Notes under the pieces: generated by a model
The model's input: the letters and a program-made list of their open reading frames with translations, nothing else
Told to the model about the DNA's origin: nothing
Database searches by the model: none
DNA from: VFJL01 sp037147395
Lineage (GTDB): Bacteria > Pseudomonadota > Gammaproteobacteria > Burkholderiales > Nitrosomonadaceae
NCBI GenBank assembly: GCA_037147395.1
Contig: JBAWVG010000066.1
Coordinates: 1-6,442, forward strand
DNA length: 6,442 bases
Reading direction: 5' to 3'
Made by a program: the position numbers and the translations under genes
Shown here: positions 5,770 through 6,442 of the stretch, in pieces
How the letters are laid out: each line of letters begins with the position of its first letter
Position numbering within the stretch: the stretch's first letter is position 1

Positions 5770-6442
5770 CCAAATCATCGACTGGATTGTTCTCACCGTA
5801 AGTGATCTCGGTTATCCAGGCATCATTATCATGATGTTTCTGGAGTCTAGTTTCATTCCTTTCCCCAGTGAAGTAGTCATGATCCCGGCCGGTTATCTTG
5901 CCTATAAGGGCGAGATGAATCTGGTTCTGGCAATTTTGGCAGGGACTCTCGGAAGTCTGATGGGTGCTCTGTTGAACTATTATCTAGCCATTAAGCTGGG
6001 ACGTCCGTTCCTTCTGCACTATGGAAAATATGTCATGTTCAATGAAGCGAGCCTGCAGAGGATGGAAGATTTCTTTGCCCACCATGGTCATGTCTCCACC
6101 TTCACAGGTCGACTGATACCGGTGGTACGTCAGTACATCTCGTTACCGGCGGGTCTGGCGCGGATGAACCTGGTGGTCTTTAGTTTTTATACTAGTTTGG
6201 GGGCGGGAATTTGGGTCGCCATCCTCGCATTGCTAGGGTACTACATCGGTGGCAACGAGCTACTCATTAGAGAGTATCTGCGAGGTATCCTCATCATCCT
6301 AGCCGCTAGCATCATTATCGGGGTTGCCGTCTACTTGCGTTTGCAGCACCACAAAGGTTGCTACTGTTCTACGCTCAGTCCTTGGACCCCAATTGAAGCG
6401 CCCGTTGACGAGACTCTGCTAGCTCTTCTTTTGACTGCTCGA
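5765..6442 (+). CDS. DedA family inner-membrane protein, open at the right edge
   Basis: The frame from TTG 5765 has no stop before the window ends, giving 226 codons. The protein is a DedA-family (SNARE-associated/VTT domain) polytopic membrane protein. The signature MMFLESSFIPFPSEVV starts at residue 23 and continues to PAGYLA. Glu27 matches the essential Glu39 of E. coli YqjA, and Glu36 is probably equivalent to its Asp51. Arg116 and Arg122 in GRLIPVVRQYISLPAG match Arg130 and Arg136. Hydrophobic spans lie near 8-26, 37-78, 137-162 and 172-191. DedA proteins support membrane proton-motive force, and some act in undecaprenyl-phosphate transport; the substrate here is unknown. TTG is chosen because GAGGTGAGG precedes it, a TGA at 5756-5758 blocks extension, and IIDWI...SDLGYPGI is family-like; ATG 5831 would remove that helix. 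From about residue 198 the tail (with CYC and LLALLL) is unlike the usual basic end of the family. Confidence 0.9.
   Translation, partial: MYQIIDWIVLTVSDLGYPGIIIMMFLESSFIPFPSEVVMIPAGYLAYKGEMNLVLAILAGTLGSLMGALLNYYLAIKLGRPFLLHYGKYVMFNEASLQRMEDFFAHHGHVSTFTGRLIPVVRQYISLPAGLARMNLVVFSFYTSLGAGIWVAILALLGYYIGGNELLIREYLRGILIILAASIIIGVAVYLRLQHHKGCYCSTLSPWTPIEAPVDETLLALLLTAR
6375..6440 (-). CDS. Possible C-terminal end of a convergent gene (partial)
   Basis: On the minus strand one frame enters from the right edge, reads 21 residues and stops at TGA (6377-6375). The peptide is strongly hydrophilic, contains KEELAESRQRALQL and ends in GSKD, which resembles the end of a helical soluble protein. The plus-strand dedA frame opposite it reads unusual sequence. 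I do not recognise the family. The stretch is too short to rule out chance, so this is a tentative call. Confidence 0.25.
   Translation of the reverse strand, partial: EQSKEELAESRQRALQLGSKD

Overview
The window reads as chromosomal housekeeping DNA from a proteobacterium. The gene order (queA, tgt, yajC, secD, secF) is the one found in beta- and gammaproteobacteria. The YajC N-terminus and the SecD start (MNRYPFWKY) look more betaproteobacterial than enterobacterial, perhaps Nitrosomonadales-like; that placement is recalled from family resemblance and was not searched. I see no mobile element, CRISPR array or other sign of transfer.

Layout. A tRNA-Leu(CAA) gene lies on the minus strand at the left edge, with a stable-RNA-type promoter in the space it shares with queA. 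Six genes then run on the plus strand: queA and tgt (overlapping by 4 nt), yajC, secD, secF, and a dedA-family membrane protein gene that starts at a TTG and is still open at the right edge. Gaps after tgt are 44, 79, 56 and 102 nt, with no strong intrinsic terminator, so one long transcript is plausible. A candidate extended -10 promoter over the tgt stop codon could drive yajC-secDF-dedA separately. The last ~65 bases may also hold the end of a convergent minus-strand gene.

Function. Tgt and QueA carry out two successive steps of queuosine synthesis in tRNAs with GUN anticodons: base exchange to preQ1, then addition of the epoxycyclopentane ring. YajC, SecD and SecF form the accessory complex of the SecYEG translocon, which uses proton-motive force to pull exported proteins across the inner membrane. 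DedA proteins are polytopic inner-membrane proteins linked to proton-motive force and to undecaprenyl-phosphate recycling, so the downstream half is a membrane-biogenesis cluster.

I found no wholly new system. The points worth checking are regulatory or residue-level: a likely leaderless queA mRNA, alternative hairpins in the yajC-secD spacer before a secD that lacks a Shine-Dalgarno, a hairpin that shows the dedA ribosome-binding site in its loop and buries its TTG start in the stem, a Glu where E. coli SecF has the proton-pathway residue Asp213, and an odd dedA C-terminal tail opposite a possible convergent gene.
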